DNA of 64,000 nt from Photobacterium marinum. Its GTDB lineage: Bacteria; Pseudomonadota; Gammaproteobacteria; Enterobacterales; Vibrionaceae. The number at the start of each line of letters is the position of its first letter. The first letter of the stretch is position 1. The stretch lies in NCBI RefSeq assembly GCF_000331515.1, contig NZ_AMZO01000019.1:1-64000 (forward strand), in the 5' to 3' direction. A program made the translations under genes and the position numbers. Positions 43,717-53,697 of this stretch are shown one piece after another. The notes below the pieces were generated by a model. The model did no database searches. It was not told the DNA's origin and saw only the letters and a program-made list of their open reading frames with translations.

Positions 43717-45342
43717 TCAGCATGGCTGATCCGGTGTCAGAATTGTTGGCTGGGAACCATCCTGTTGTTCCGGGTAATCCAGGGTGTAATGGAGGCCGCG
43801 GCTTTCCTTACGCTCCATGGCACAACGAACCATCAGCTCAGCAACTTCCAGTAGGTTACGAAGCTCAAGCAGGTTGTTTGATACCCTAAAGTTGCTGTAG
43901 TACTCGTTGATTTCATCTTTGAGTAGTCGGATCCGGCGCATCGCACGCTCAAGACGTTTGGTGGTGCGGACAATGCCTACATAGTCCCACATAAACAGGC
44001 GCAACTCGTGCCAGTTGTGTTGGATCACGACTTCTTCGTCAGAGCAGGTTACCTGGCTTTCATCCCATGCCGGTAGGCTGGCCGGGATATCGACCTGATT
44101 TAGATTGCCGATGATGTCTTCAGCGGCCGACCAGGCATAAACCACACATTCCAGCAGCGAGTTAGAAGCCATACGGTTCGCTCCGTGCAGGCCGGTATAG
44201 CTGACTTCACCAATAGCATATAAGCCATCCAGATCGGTACGTCCCTGTTGATCAACCAGTACACCGCCGCAGGTATAGTGGGCGGCCGGTACAATAGGGA
44301 TCGGTTCTTTGGTGATGTCGATGCCATAACCCATCAGCTTTTCATAAATCGTCGGGAAATGCTTCTGAACGAAATCTGCCGGTTTGTGGCTGATATCCAG
44401 ATACATGCAGTCGGCACCCAGACGCTTCATTTCAAAGTCGATTGCACGGGCAACGACATCACGCGGAGCCAGCTCTGCACGTTCATCAAAGTCCGGCATA
44501 AAGCGGCTGCCATCAGGACGACGCAGGTAAGCTCCTTCACCCCGCAGGGCTTCAGTCAGCAGGAAGTTGCGAGCCTCCGGATGGAACAGGCAGGTCGGGT
44601 GGAACTGGTTGAACTCTAGGTTCGCGACTCGACAACCAGCGCGCCAGGCCATGGCGATACCGTCGCCGGATGATACGTCCGGGTTCGAAGTGTACTGGTA
44701 AACTTTAGAAGCGCCGCCGGTAGCCAGTACCACGAATTTAGCGCGGACGGTTTCGACGTGTTCTTCGTCACGGTTCCAGATGTAGGCACCTAAAACACGG
44801 TTTGGCTGGTCGGTCTGACCTAGTTTCTGGTTGGTGATCAAATCCAGCGCGTTATGGCGCTCAAGTACTTCAATATTCGGATGGTTGTGAACATTATCCT
44901 GGAGCGATGTCTGAACGGCCATGCCGGTTGCATCGGCTGCATGAAGAATGCGGCGATGGCTGTGACCGCCTTCGCGGGTCAGATGATAGCGGGGCTTGTC
45001 ACTGTTATCTTGGTCGCCTTCTTCGCGGTCAAACGGTACGCCGCCGTCAATCAGCCACTGGACGCAATGCTTAGCGTTTTCAGCAATAAAGCGTACCACG
45101 TCCTGATCACATAAATGGGCACCTGCGATCAGGGTGTCCTGGACATGGGAGTCAACACTGTCCGACTCATCAAATACGGCTGCGATACCGCCCTGGGCAT
45201 AGTAGGTAGCCCCTTCGCTGCGCGGCCCTTTGCTCAGTACCATCACTTTTCCCAATGGAGCGAGCTGTAAGGCAAGAGACAAACCGGCAGCGCCACTACC
45301 GATAACTAATACATCGCATGTATGTTCACGATTCTCGTTCAT
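43717..45342 (-). CDS. nadB: L-aspartate oxidase
   Basis: FAD enzyme oxidising L-aspartate to iminoaspartate, the first step of de novo NAD synthesis. It belongs to the SdhA/FrdA flavoprotein family. The 541-aa protein is the E. coli size (540). It shows [39 protein letters not shown], the active-site [23 protein letters not shown] and the FAD-binding C-terminal [26 protein letters not shown]. It is divergent from rpoE, as in E. coli, over 385 bp. sdhE, a flavinylation factor of related flavoproteins, is nearby, although NadB binds FAD non-covalently. Confidence 0.97.
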   Translation of the reverse strand: MNENREHTCDVLVIGSGAAGLSLALQLAPLGKVMVLSKGPRSEGATYYAQGGIAAVFDESDSVDSHVQDTLIAGAHLCDQDVVRFIAENAKHCVQWLIDGGVPFDREEGDQDNSDKPRYHLTREGGHSHRRILHAADATGMAVQTSLQDNVHNHPNIEVLERHNALDLITNQKLGQTDQPNRVLGAYIWNRDEEHVETVRAKFVVLATGGASKVYQYTSNPDVSSGDGIAMAWRAGCRVANLEFNQFHPTCLFHPEARNFLLTEALRGEGAYLRRPDGSRFMPDFDERAELAPRDVVARAIDFEMKRLGADCMYLDISHKPADFVQKHFPTIYEKLMGYGIDITKEPIPIVPAAHYTCGGVLVDQQGRTDLDGLYAIGEVSYTGLHGANRMASNSLLECVVYAWSAAEDIIGNLNQVDIPASLPAWDESQVTCSDEEVVIQHNWHELRLFMWDYVGIVRTTKRLERAMRRIRLLKDEINEYYSNFRVSNNLLELRNLLEVAELMVRCAMERKESRGLHYTLDYPEQQDGSQPTILTPDQPC

Positions 45343-45531
45343 ATCGATTTCATATCCCTGTGGTAATCGAACTATGTTATCAAATTACGTCTCAATTGTT
45401 CATTTTTGACTGTTGATTAACAACTTACCGCAATGACACGGTATAATGTCCAATGAATCGAGATGATATACTGCGATATTGCGGGGAAAAAAGCGCGCAC
45501 TATTAATGAGAAATTATTTCTTTAATGAACG

Positions 45532-45559
45532 GGAACTTTGCATTTTAGCCCGAGTCTTA
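45532..45559 (+). promoter_or_regulatory. Sigma-E promoter of the rpoE operon
   Basis: GGAACTT (45532-45538), a 16-base spacer and TCTTA (45555-45559). GGAACTT is the exact sigma-E -35 element, and the -10 resembles the TCTAA of the E. coli rpoE autoregulated promoter. The start would fall near 45566, giving a leader of about 160 bases that holds a small open frame. The upstream part of this 385-bp region also has a perfect TATAAT (45442-45447) without a clear -35. Confidence 0.85.
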
Positions 45560-45612
45560 GATAGTGCTCATGCTCATAATTTTCGTACCTCTCTGTTTTG
45601 GGTGAGCTTTAC

Positions 45613-45747
45613 ATGACAGAGCTGTCTGAGCACTGCGGACTGATAATGTCCGTTCAAGCAGAAGGGAGTGCCGGTAAGGCGGGTATGAAATCACGAGTGC
45701 AAGACAGACATAGGAGTACACGCTCGAATGAGCGAGCAGCAAACTGA
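45613..45747 (+). CDS. Possible RseD-like leader peptide overlapping the rpoE start
   Basis: A 44-codon open frame beginning MTELSEHCGLIMSV on the predicted sigma-E transcript. GGTGA lies seven bases before its ATG, and it ends at a TGA 20 bases inside rpoE. In E. coli the leader gene rseD is similarly placed and its translation is coupled to rpoE, with CsrA repressing it. The peptide shows no domain, and I do not claim sequence homology to RseD. Only position and overlap support the call. Confidence 0.45.
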   Translation: MTELSEHCGLIMSVQAEGSAGKAGMKSRVQDRHRSTRSNERAAN

Positions 45748-46306
45748 TCAGGTATTAATAGAGCGGGTACAGCGGGGAGATAAGCAGGCATTTAACTTGC
45801 TGGTGGTTAAGTACCAGAACAAGGTATGTAACCTGGTGGCGCGTTATGTCGGTAATTCCGGTGATGTACCGGATGTCGCTCAGGAAGCGTTTATTAAAGC
45901 ATACCGTGCTTTACCTACCTTTCGAGGGGAGAGTGCTTTCTATACATGGCTGTACCGAATTGCCGTTAATACAGCAAAAAATTATCTGGTAGCTCAGGGG
46001 CGACGTCCGCCAGCTAAGGATGTTGATGCTGAAGAGGCGGAATACTACGAAAGTGGCAATGCCTTGAAAGAAATATCGAACCCTGAGAACCAAATGTTGT
46101 CTGATGAATTGAAGCGGGTTGTCTTCAGTACCATCGAAGCATTACCGGATGATCTCAAGACCGCAATTACCCTACGAGAGCTGGATGGTTTGAGCTACGA
46201 GGAGATTGCTGAAGTTATGGGGTGCCCGGTAGGTACGGTAAGATCACGAATTTTCCGAGCTCGGGAGGCGGTTGAAAAACGTATCCGTCCTCTTATGCAG
46301 CGTTAA
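45728..46306 (+). CDS. rpoE: RNA polymerase sigma-E factor
   Basis: ECF sigma factor for envelope stress. The 192-aa protein is nearly identical to E. coli RpoE: region 2 (VARYVGNSGDVPDVAQEAFIKAYRALPTFRG, about 38-68), the YTWLYRIAVNTAKNYLVAQGRRPP segment, and region 4 with ITLRELDGLSYEEIAEVMGCPVGTVRSRIFRARE, the helix-turn-helix that reads GGAACTT. AGGAG lies 11 bases before the ATG, a slightly long gap, which fits coupled initiation from the overlapping leader frame. rseA, rseB and rseC follow. Confidence 0.98.
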   Translation: MSEQQTDQVLIERVQRGDKQAFNLLVVKYQNKVCNLVARYVGNSGDVPDVAQEAFIKAYRALPTFRGESAFYTWLYRIAVNTAKNYLVAQGRRPPAKDVDAEEAEYYESGNALKEISNPENQMLSDELKRVVFSTIEALPDDLKTAITLRELDGLSYEEIAEVMGCPVGTVRSRIFRAREAVEKRIRPLMQR

Positions 46307-46331
46307 GTGTTTAGCCAAACGGTGAACAAAA

Positions 46332-46985
46332 ATGGCTGATAAAGAAAAAATTTCGGCGTTATTAGATGGCGAAGAGCTGGATCAGAGCATTATTAATGCG
46401 CTGGCTGTTGATGATGATAGTCAGCAATCATGGCAGAACTTCAATCTGATCGGTGATGTGATGCGAGGTGAAGCCCCGCAAAACAAAGATTGGGATATTG
46501 CAGCAAGTGTTGCTATGGCGCTGGAAAATGAACCTGCGCATACAGGTATTGTTGAGACAGAGCCTGCGCCTGTCGTTCAGTTGCAAACGGTACGTGAAAC
46601 GATTGAATCACAGCCGACACCGCAACTGGCCAAACGCACAATGCCAACCTGGCTGACCCAGTTTGGGCAGGTAGCGATGGCCGCCTGTGTGTCGCTGGCG
46701 GTGATTGTTGGTGTGCAGCAATATAATGGTGGCGATGACAGCGTGGTAAATTCCCCGGCTGATTCTCAACTTCCGGTTCTTCAGACCATTCCTTTTTCCG
46801 GCTCTGCCGAACCTGTTAGTCTGACCCGGGATTCTGTTCGTACCAATAATCATAATGGACCTAGTGAGGCTCAGGTGATGGAGCAGCGCCGCCGTATTAA
46901 CGCGATGCTTCAGGATTATGAATTGCAGCTGCGTTTGAATGCTGAAGATGGCAGTATTGATAAATCGTTGCTTGAAACAAACTGA
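46332..46985 (+). CDS. rseA: Anti-sigma-E factor RseA
   Basis: Inner-membrane protein that holds RpoE inactive until DegS and RseP cleave it. The 217-aa protein has the cytoplasmic N-terminal anti-sigma domain starting MADKEKISALLDGEELDQ with SWQNFNLIGDVMRGE, a single membrane helix at about 111-128 (FGQVAMAACVSLAVIVGV) and a periplasmic domain of about 90 residues. The C-terminal helix EAQVMEQRRRINAMLQDYELQLRL resembles the RseB-binding end. It lies 25 bp after rpoE, ensuring balanced expression. Confidence 0.95.
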   Translation: MADKEKISALLDGEELDQSIINALAVDDDSQQSWQNFNLIGDVMRGEAPQNKDWDIAASVAMALENEPAHTGIVETEPAPVVQLQTVRETIESQPTPQLAKRTMPTWLTQFGQVAMAACVSLAVIVGVQQYNGGDDSVVNSPADSQLPVLQTIPFSGSAEPVSLTRDSVRTNNHNGPSEAQVMEQRRRINAMLQDYELQLRLNAEDGSIDKSLLETN

Positions 46986-46997
46986 ACTGGCGGATAA

Positions 46998-47987
46998 ATG
47001 AGAAAAATTCTGGTCGGTGTGATGACACTGGTCAGCCTGATGGTGCCATTGCAAGCCTCTGCTGAAGAAGCGGTTTCTTCGGCCGAGGCTTTGTTGCATC
47101 AAATGGACAAGGCTAGCCGGGAGCTCAGCTATGAGCTGTCCTACATCCTCATAAAGAAAAACAGTATTGAACCCCTACGTTATCGTCATGCCGTTCAGGA
47201 TGGCGAAGTCTATGCTCACCTGATTTATCTCAGCGGACCGCCGCGTGAGGTGATTCAGCGGGGTGATGAGGTCAGTTACTTCGAGCCCGGGCTTGACCCT
47301 TTTACTATTAATAGCAATAAGATGGTGGCGCCGTTGCCGCCGATTATGCGGTCGGACATTGATGCGTTGACCGGGTATTATGATTTTATCCCGATGGGGC
47401 GGGCCCGTGAGGTCGGGGTAGCCTGTGATGTGGTACGTATTGCTCCGAAAGACGGTGCGCGCTATTCCTACCTGCTCTGGATTGATACTCGCAGCAAGTT
47501 GGTGATGCGTGCTGATTTGCTTGACCGTGACGGTGAACCGTTGGAGCAATACCGTGCGGTGTCTTATGTTGTTAACCCTAAGGTCGCTGAAGTGCTGCAA
47601 AGTCTTGAAGGTATTGAGCTGCCGGCAGTGGTTCAGCTACCTCCGCAACCTCAGGCGGAACTGGGATGGAAGGTTAACTGGTTGCCTCAGGGCTTCGAGT
47701 CTGTTTCTCACAACCGCCATCGACTGATACTGACTGAACGCCCGGTTGAGAGTAAAATGTTTACAGATGGTCTGTTCAGTTTTTCAATCTATGTCTCGGC
47801 CGCGGACAGCTTCACTGTTCGTGAACAGCTGGTTCGCCAGGGGCGCAGAACATTGCACAGCCATCTGTTGAAAGGTAAAGAAGTTACAGTGGTCGGAGAT
47901 ATTCCACCGGCTACAGCGCGACGGGTTGCTGAATCTGTTGCGTTTACCGCCGGTGCAGTCAGTCCGGCAGGAGAAAACACACCATGA
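46998..47987 (+). CDS. rseB: Sigma-E regulatory protein RseB
   Basis: Periplasmic protein that binds RseA and shields it from DegS; LPS intermediates displace it. The 329-aa protein starts with a signal peptide (MRKILVGVMTLVSLMVPLQASA-EE), then the MucB/RseB N-terminal lipid-binding-like domain (ASRELSYELSYILIKKNSIEPLRYRHA, SYFEPGLDPFTINS) and the smaller C-terminal domain (WLPQGFESVSHNRH, DGLFSFSIYVS). It begins 12 bp after rseA, and its stop overlaps the rseC start. Confidence 0.95.
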   Translation: MRKILVGVMTLVSLMVPLQASAEEAVSSAEALLHQMDKASRELSYELSYILIKKNSIEPLRYRHAVQDGEVYAHLIYLSGPPREVIQRGDEVSYFEPGLDPFTINSNKMVAPLPPIMRSDIDALTGYYDFIPMGRAREVGVACDVVRIAPKDGARYSYLLWIDTRSKLVMRADLLDRDGEPLEQYRAVSYVVNPKVAEVLQSLEGIELPAVVQLPPQPQAELGWKVNWLPQGFESVSHNRHRLILTERPVESKMFTDGLFSFSIYVSAADSFTVREQLVRQGRRTLHSHLLKGKEVTVVGDIPPATARRVAESVAFTAGAVSPAGENTP

Positions 47988-48481
47988 TGCGTTCACTTGC
48001 AACAGTGGTGGCAGTCGAACCGGGCGCTATTACGGTCAGCTGTCAGCAGCAAACAAGCTGTGGCCACTGTGCATCCCGTGACAGTTGCGGAACCGGTATT
48101 GTTAGTAAAGCCGTACCGGGCCGCAGTCATTTAGTCAAAATTCCTACTCGGGAAAAAGTCTCTGAAGGCCAGTTGGTGGAAATCGGGTTGCCTGAAAAAA
48201 GCATGCTGCATTCCGCTTTGCTGGTATACATGCTGCCTCTGCTATTCTTGATACTTGGAGCTGCATTTGGTCAGTGGTTTTTTGTCGATTTGGCTGGTAG
48301 CGGGGAATTGGGAGTTATCCTGGTTGCCGCCGTCAGTGCCGCTGTAGGTATGTTGCTGGCCCGTCATCTGGCTAAACGTGTTGAAGGGCTGTCAGCTTAC
48401 AAACCGGACCTGATTCGGGTACTGGGCAACCCTGTTCATGAAGATAGGGTGATAAATGCCGCATCGAAAGATAGCGACTAG
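47984..48481 (+). CDS. rseC: RseC/MucC family protein
   Basis: Inner-membrane protein of the SoxR-reducing/RseC family, a minor modulator in the sigma-E operon also linked to electron transfer to SoxR through the Rsx (Rnf-like) complex. The 165-aa protein has the N-terminal Cys cluster TSCGHCASRDSCG (C-x2-C-x5-C), likely redox or Fe-S binding, and two membrane helices (SALLVYMLPLLFLILGAAFG and the LGVILVAAVSAAVGMLLA segment). It overlaps rseB by four bases. lepA follows at about 78 bp. Confidence 0.94.
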   Translation: MMRSLATVVAVEPGAITVSCQQQTSCGHCASRDSCGTGIVSKAVPGRSHLVKIPTREKVSEGQLVEIGLPEKSMLHSALLVYMLPLLFLILGAAFGQWFFVDLAGSGELGVILVAAVSAAVGMLLARHLAKRVEGLSAYKPDLIRVLGNPVHEDRVINAASKDSD

Positions 48482-48559
48482 CGGTGAAATTCGGTAGAAT
48501 CGGCCAACTTGAACTGTAGATCTTATTCTTTTTTAATCACGAGTTAGTCACGCCAATTC

Positions 48560-50356
48560 ATGAAGCACATTCGTAACTTTTCGATTATTGCACATATCGA
48601 CCATGGTAAGTCGACCTTATCTGACCGTCTGATCCAAGTTTGCGGCGGCCTTTCCGATCGTGAAATGGAAGCGCAGGTTCTGGATTCCATGGATCTTGAA
48701 CGCGAACGCGGTATCACCATCAAAGCCCAGAGCGTGACGCTCGATTACAAGGCGAAAGATGGTGAAACTTATCAACTTAACTTTATCGACACCCCGGGAC
48801 ACGTTGACTTCTCATACGAAGTATCCCGCTCGCTGGCTGCCTGTGAAGGTGCCCTGCTGGTTGTCGATGCAGGCCAGGGCGTAGAAGCGCAGACACTGGC
48901 AAACTGCTACACAGCTATTGAAATGGATCTGGAAGTGGTGCCGATTTTGAACAAAATCGACTTGCCGGCGGCCGATCCTGAGCGTGTATCTGAAGAAATT
49001 GAAGAAATCGTTGGTATCGACGCGTTGGAAGCTACGCGTTGTTCTGCGAAAACCGGTTTGGGTGTTGATGATGTTCTGGAAAACATCGTAACCGCAATCC
49101 CGGCTCCGGAAGGTGATCCTGAAGCGCCATTGCAGGCTTTGATCATCGATTCCTGGTTCGACAACTACCTTGGTGTTGTTTCTCTGGTTCGTATTAAGAA
49201 CGGCGAGCTGAAGAAAAACGACAAGATCAAAGTGATGAGCACCGGCCAGGTATGGGGTGTGGATCGCATCGGTATCTTTACGCCTAAGCAGGTTGACACT
49301 GATATCCTGCGTACTGGTGAAGTAGGCTGGGTTGTTTGTGGTATCAAGGACATCCTTGGTGCACCGGTAGGTGATACCCTGACTCACGCTAAAAATGGCA
49401 GTGAAGAAGCACTTCCTGGTTTCCAGAAAGTGAAACCTCAGGTATACGCGGGTCTGTTCCCTGTATCGTCTGACGATTATGAGAACTTCCGTGACGCACT
49501 GGGCAAACTTAGCCTTAACGATGCATCACTGTTCTACGAGCCAGAAAACTCAGCCGCGCTGGGCTTTGGTTTCCGCTGTGGTTTCCTTGGCATGTTGCAC
49601 ATGGAAATCATTCAGGAGCGTCTGGAGCGTGAATACAACCTTGATCTGATCACCACGGCACCGACAGTAGTCTACGAGGTGAAAAAGACCAGCGGCGAAC
49701 AGATTTATGTCGACAGCCCGGCCAAGCTGCCTGCGGTAAATGACATTGATGTGATTGGTGAGCCAATCGCACGCTGTAATATCCTAGTGCCGAGTGAATA
49801 CCTGGGTAACGTTATTACCCTGTGTATCGAAAAGCGTGGTGTTCAGGTTGACATGGTTTACCACGGTAACCAGGTTGCGCTGACTTACGACATTCCGATG
49901 TCGGAAGTGGTTTTGGACTTCTTCGACCGTCTGAAGTCAACATCCCGTGGCTACGCGTCTCTTGATTATAACTTCCAGCGTTATGAAGAGTCTGACATGG
50001 TACGTGTCGACATTCTGCTTAACGGTGACCGTGTTGATGCGCTGGCTATTATCACTCACAAAGATAATGCCCAGTACCGCGGCCGTGAGCTGGTAGAGAA
50101 AATGAAGGAATTCATTCCTCGCCAGATGTTCGATATCGCTATTCAGGCGGCGATCGGTAACCACATCATTGCGCGTTCTACGGTGAAGCAGCTGCGTAAA
50201 AACGTAATCGCAAAATGTTACGGTGGTGACGTAAGCCGTAAGAAGAAACTGCTGCAGAAGCAGAAAGAAGGTAAGAAACGTATGAAGCAGATCGGTAACG
50301 TCGAACTGCCTCAGGAAGCGTTCCTGGCTATTCTGCATGTCGGCAAAGACAAGTAA
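48560..50356 (+). CDS. lepA: Elongation factor 4 (LepA)
   Basis: Translational GTPase that acts on stalled or back-translocating ribosomes and in 30S biogenesis. The 598-aa protein (599 in E. coli) has the G1 motif [16 protein letters not shown], the [22 protein letters not shown]3 region, NKIDLP G4, then the EF-G-like domains and the unique C-terminal domain ([35 protein letters not shown], about positions 540-575). lepB follows after 135 bp that fold into two hairpins. The lepA-lepB-rnc-era-recO-pdxJ-acpS order is that of E. coli. Confidence 0.98.
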   Translation: MKHIRNFSIIAHIDHGKSTLSDRLIQVCGGLSDREMEAQVLDSMDLERERGITIKAQSVTLDYKAKDGETYQLNFIDTPGHVDFSYEVSRSLAACEGALLVVDAGQGVEAQTLANCYTAIEMDLEVVPILNKIDLPAADPERVSEEIEEIVGIDALEATRCSAKTGLGVDDVLENIVTAIPAPEGDPEAPLQALIIDSWFDNYLGVVSLVRIKNGELKKNDKIKVMSTGQVWGVDRIGIFTPKQVDTDILRTGEVGWVVCGIKDILGAPVGDTLTHAKNGSEEALPGFQKVKPQVYAGLFPVSSDDYENFRDALGKLSLNDASLFYEPENSAALGFGFRCGFLGMLHMEIIQERLEREYNLDLITTAPTVVYEVKKTSGEQIYVDSPAKLPAVNDIDVIGEPIARCNILVPSEYLGNVITLCIEKRGVQVDMVYHGNQVALTYDIPMSEVVLDFFDRLKSTSRGYASLDYNFQRYEESDMVRVDILLNGDRVDALAIITHKDNAQYRGRELVEKMKEFIPRQMFDIAIQAAIGNHIIARSTVKQLRKNVIAKCYGGDVSRKKKLLQKQKEGKKRMKQIGNVELPQEAFLAILHVGKDK

Positions 50357-50400
50357 GTAACTACTTAACTCATTGTCGTTGCCTCAGTATGTATATCTGT

Positions 50401-50470
50401 TGCCGGAGTCGGTTCCGGCAGGCTGAAGCAATTGATAATGAGCAGTGCAGCAAGGTAACTTGCTGCACTG
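50401..50470 (+). other. Tandem hairpins between lepA and lepB
   Basis: TGCCGGA-N6-TCCGGCA (50401-50420), then a 12-bp perfect stem CAGTGCAGCAAG-GTAA-CTTGCTGCACTG (50443-50470) with a GTAA tetraloop. The second ends about 20 bases before the lepB start and has no T run, so it is not a normal terminator. It is a likely mRNA processing, stabilising or translational control element. Confidence 0.65.
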
Positions 50471-50491
50471 TTACATTTATTAGGGATTAAA

Positions 50492-51391
50492 ATGGCAAAT
50501 ACTTTTTCGCTAATTCTGGTACTGGCAACGCTGGTCACCGGGATCATTTGGGCTCTGGATAAGTTTCTCTGGGCGCCGAAACGTCAATTGAAAATTGAAG
50601 CAGCGGCTGCAAATGCCGGCGATCAAGTTGATGCCAAAACCCTACAAGCCGTAGCACCGCAACCGAGCTGGGTGGAATCAGCCAGTTCAATGTTTCCGGT
50701 GATTGCGTTAATAATGGTATTTCGCTCATTTATTTATGAGCCGTTCCAGATCCCATCCGGCTCTATGATGCCGACGTTACTCGTGGGAGACTTCATCCTG
50801 GTTGAGAAATACGCTTACGGTCTGCGTGATCCTATTTTCCGCCACAAGCTGGTTGAAACTGGTGAGCCGGAGCGTGGTGATATCGTGGTCTTTAAGTTCC
50901 CGCCTCAGCCGCAGATTGACTACATTAAGCGTGTTGTGGGTATGCCGGGCGACACTGTTCGTTATACGGCCCACAAGCAAATCTGTATTGCACAGAAAGG
51001 CTCTGCTGATTGTACACCGGTACCACTGACGGAGATGACCGACAGTGATTTCAGCCAGGGCATGACACGTCTGGTGCAGTTTACTGAAAAACTGGGCGAG
51101 CAGGAGCACCAAATCCTTGTGCATCCGCTTAAGCGTGACCGTACTCTGGCTTACCAGCCGCGTCCGGGCGTGAGTGAGTGGGTAGTTCCTGAAGGCCAGT
51201 ATTTCGTTATGGGTGATAACCGGGATAACAGTGCAGACAGCCGTTACTGGGGCTTTGTGCCTGAAGCCAACTTGGTTGGTAAGGCGGTCGGGATCTGGAT
51301 CAGCTTTGAGTTTGAACGGGGTGCTGATAGCGTTCTTCCATCTTGGATTCCTACCGGTGTGCGTTTCAGTCGCATCGGTGGCATAAACTGA
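50492..51391 (+). CDS. lepB: Signal peptidase I
   Basis: Inner-membrane serine protease that removes signal peptides from exported proteins. The 299-aa protein has two N-terminal membrane helices (about 4-22 and 65-82) and a periplasmic catalytic domain. The nucleophile Ser91 is in [17 protein letters not shown], and the general-base Lys146 is in [12 protein letters not shown]. The boxes [25 protein letters not shown] and the C-terminal VGKAVGIW are intact. AGGGA precedes the ATG. rnc starts 10 bp after the stop. Confidence 0.97.
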   Translation: MANTFSLILVLATLVTGIIWALDKFLWAPKRQLKIEAAAANAGDQVDAKTLQAVAPQPSWVESASSMFPVIALIMVFRSFIYEPFQIPSGSMMPTLLVGDFILVEKYAYGLRDPIFRHKLVETGEPERGDIVVFKFPPQPQIDYIKRVVGMPGDTVRYTAHKQICIAQKGSADCTPVPLTEMTDSDFSQGMTRLVQFTEKLGEQEHQILVHPLKRDRTLAYQPRPGVSEWVVPEGQYFVMGDNRDNSADSRYWGFVPEANLVGKAVGIWISFEFERGADSVLPSWIPTGVRFSRIGGIN

Positions 51392-51401
51392 TCGGGATAA
51401 A

Positions 51402-52076
51402 ATGACATCTCCTGCAAACAGGCTTCAGCGTAAGCTGGGCTACCAATTTAACAATATTGATTTAATGACATTGGCACTGACTCACCGTAGTGCCAATGGT
51501 ACGCATAACGAGCGTCTGGAATTTCTGGGTGACTCTATTCTGAGCTTCGTGATCGCTGATGATCTCTACCACCGTTTCCCGGCGGTAGACGAAGGTGACA
51601 TGAGCCGTATGCGTGCAACATTGGTTCGCGGTAAGACTCTGGCTGAACTGGGCCGTGAATTCGACTTGGGTGATCACCTGCTGCTTGGTCCGGGCGAGCT
51701 GAAGAGCGGCGGTTTCCGTCGTGACTCGATCCTGGCTGACTGTGTTGAAGCAATCATCGGTGCGATTTACCTTGATAGCGATATCGAGACAGTACGTAAG
51801 ATCGTACTGGGCTGGTATCAGACTCGCCTGGAAACGATCAAGCCTGGTATTAACCAGAAAGATCCGAAGACACGTCTGCAGGAGTGCCTGCAGGGACGTC
51901 GCTTGCCGCTTCCGGCATATACTGTAACTAAAGTGCAGGGTGAAGCTCACAATCAGGAGTTTACCGTGCAGTGTGAAGTGGCAGGCCTGGATAAGCCTGT
52001 TATCGGTAAAGGCGGCAGTCGGCGCAAGGCAGAGCAGGCAGCAGCAGAAGTTGCGCTTAAGCAGTTGGAATCATGA
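51402..52076 (+). CDS. rnc: Ribonuclease III
   Basis: Double-strand-specific RNase that processes rRNA precursors and many mRNAs. The 224-aa protein (226 in E. coli) has the RNase III signature [17 protein letters not shown] (about 38-54), [13 protein letters not shown] with the second acidic set, and a C-terminal dsRNA-binding domain ([22 protein letters not shown] to [20 protein letters not shown]). Its stop overlaps the era start by four bases. Confidence 0.98.
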   Translation: MTSPANRLQRKLGYQFNNIDLMTLALTHRSANGTHNERLEFLGDSILSFVIADDLYHRFPAVDEGDMSRMRATLVRGKTLAELGREFDLGDHLLLGPGELKSGGFRRDSILADCVEAIIGAIYLDSDIETVRKIVLGWYQTRLETIKPGINQKDPKTRLQECLQGRRLPLPAYTVTKVQGEAHNQEFTVQCEVAGLDKPVIGKGGSRRKAEQAAAEVALKQLES

Positions 52077-52978
52077 CAGATAAGACACATTGCGGCTTTA
52101 TTGCCATCGTAGGTCGACCGAATGTAGGTAAATCGACGCTCCTGAACCGTTTGGTTGGACAGAAGCTGTCTATTACTTCCCGTAAGCCACAGACAACCCG
52201 TCACCGCATCATGGGTGTAGATACCCGTGACGGTTACCAGGCTGTTTATGTGGATACCCCGGGGCTGCATATTGAAGAAAAACGTACCATTAACCGCCTG
52301 ATGAACCGAGCTGCGAGCAGCTCGCTGACCGATGTTGAGCTGGTACTGTTTTTGGTCGATGGCACCATGTGGACCAAAGATGACGAGATGGTACTGAACA
52401 AGCTGGCTAAAGCTCAGCTGCCGACTGTCCTTTTGGTTAACAAGGTCGACAACGTCAAGGATAAGCACGAGCTTTTCCCGCATTTGCAAGAGCTATCAAG
52501 CAAGATGGAGTTTGTCGATGTGGTTCCGGTTTCTGCAAAGCACGGCACCAACATTGATGCGGTTGAAAAGATTGTTCGCGACCATTTGCCTGAAGGTGAA
52601 TACTACTTCCCTGAAGAGTATGTGACGGACCGTTCTCAGCGCTTTATGGCCTCGGAAATCATCCGTGAAAAGCTGATGCGCTTCACCGGTGATGAACTAC
52701 CTTACTCAATTACTGTTGAAATTGAGCGCTTTGACTACAACCCGGATACCGATGGCTTTGATATCAACGGCCTGATCCTGGTTGAACGTAAAGGCCAGAA
52801 GAAGATGGTGATCGGTAAGGGGGGGGACAAGATCAAGACCATCGGCCGTGAAGCCCGTCTTGATATGGAAGAGCTGTTCGAGCGCAAGGTTTACCTTGAG
52901 CTGTGGGTTAAGGTGAAATCTGGCTGGGCTGATGACGAACGTGCACTGCGTAGCCTGGGTTATATCGACGACCTGTAA
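52073..52978 (+). CDS. era: GTPase Era
   Basis: GTPase needed for 30S subunit assembly, binding the 3' end of 16S rRNA. The 301-aa protein equals the E. coli length. G1 is [18 protein letters not shown], followed by [10 protein letters not shown] (G2), VDTPGLH (G3), NKVDNV (G4) and VSAKHG (G5). The C-terminal KH domain includes [21 protein letters not shown]. It is joined to rnc by ATGA overlap and followed by recO at 8 bp. Confidence 0.98.
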   Translation: MTDKTHCGFIAIVGRPNVGKSTLLNRLVGQKLSITSRKPQTTRHRIMGVDTRDGYQAVYVDTPGLHIEEKRTINRLMNRAASSSLTDVELVLFLVDGTMWTKDDEMVLNKLAKAQLPTVLLVNKVDNVKDKHELFPHLQELSSKMEFVDVVPVSAKHGTNIDAVEKIVRDHLPEGEYYFPEEYVTDRSQRFMASEIIREKLMRFTGDELPYSITVEIERFDYNPDTDGFDINGLILVERKGQKKMVIGKGGDKIKTIGREARLDMEELFERKVYLELWVKVKSGWADDERALRSLGYIDDL

Positions 52979-52986
52979 GGGGCACC

Positions 52987-53697
52987 ATGGAGGGGCTTCA
53001 ACGCTGTTTTGTCCTTCATTCTCGCCCCTATAGCGAGACGAGCCTGATCCTTGATGTTTTCAGTGAGGACTCAGGCCGTATTACGCTTTTATCGAAAGGA
53101 GCGCGCCGTAAGCGCTCCAACCTCAAAGGGGCGCTCCAGCCCTTCACCCCGCTGTTTATGAAATGGTCAGGCCGTGGTTCAATGCCAGTGCTGACCCATG
53201 CCGAACCTATCAGTATCAGCCTGCCGATGCGCAGCTATATTTTGTATTCCGCGATGTATGTCAACGAACTGCTGGCGCGGGTATTGGAGAATGACACTCC
53301 CTATCCAATGCTGTTTCTGGACTACCTCAATGTATTGCGTGAGCTGGCGCAGGCTGAGAACCCGGAACCGGCATTGCGTCGTTTTGAGCTGGCACTGTTA
53401 CAGCACCTTGGCTATGGTATTGATTTTCTTCACTGTGCAGGCAGTGGCTTACCGGTCGAAGACAGTATGACCTACAACTACCGCGATCAAAAAGGTTTCA
53501 TTGCATCAATGGTCGTCGGCCAGTTGTCGTTTACCGGCAATGAACTGAAAGCCATTGCTGCCCGGCGTTTTGAAACTCCGGAACAACTTCGTGCCGCAAA
53601 ACGCTTTACACGTATAGCCTTGAAGCCGTATCTTGGCGGCAAACCATTAAAAAGCAGGGAATTATTTATCCCTAGAGGAAGGAGTACCGGAAAATGA
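52987..53697 (+). CDS. recO: DNA repair protein RecO
   Basis: Mediator that with RecR loads RecA on SSB-coated DNA in gap repair. The 236-aa protein has the N-terminal OB fold ([30 protein letters not shown], positions 1-30), a [20 protein letters not shown] block, and the C-terminal helical domain with [19 protein letters not shown]. The family's zinc-binding Cys set is not evident, as usual in enteric and vibrio RecO. The stop overlaps pdxJ by four bases. Confidence 0.95.
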   Translation: MEGLQRCFVLHSRPYSETSLILDVFSEDSGRITLLSKGARRKRSNLKGALQPFTPLFMKWSGRGSMPVLTHAEPISISLPMRSYILYSAMYVNELLARVLENDTPYPMLFLDYLNVLRELAQAENPEPALRRFELALLQHLGYGIDFLHCAGSGLPVEDSMTYNYRDQKGFIASMVVGQLSFTGNELKAIAARRFETPEQLRAAKRFTRIALKPYLGGKPLKSRELFIPRGRSTGK

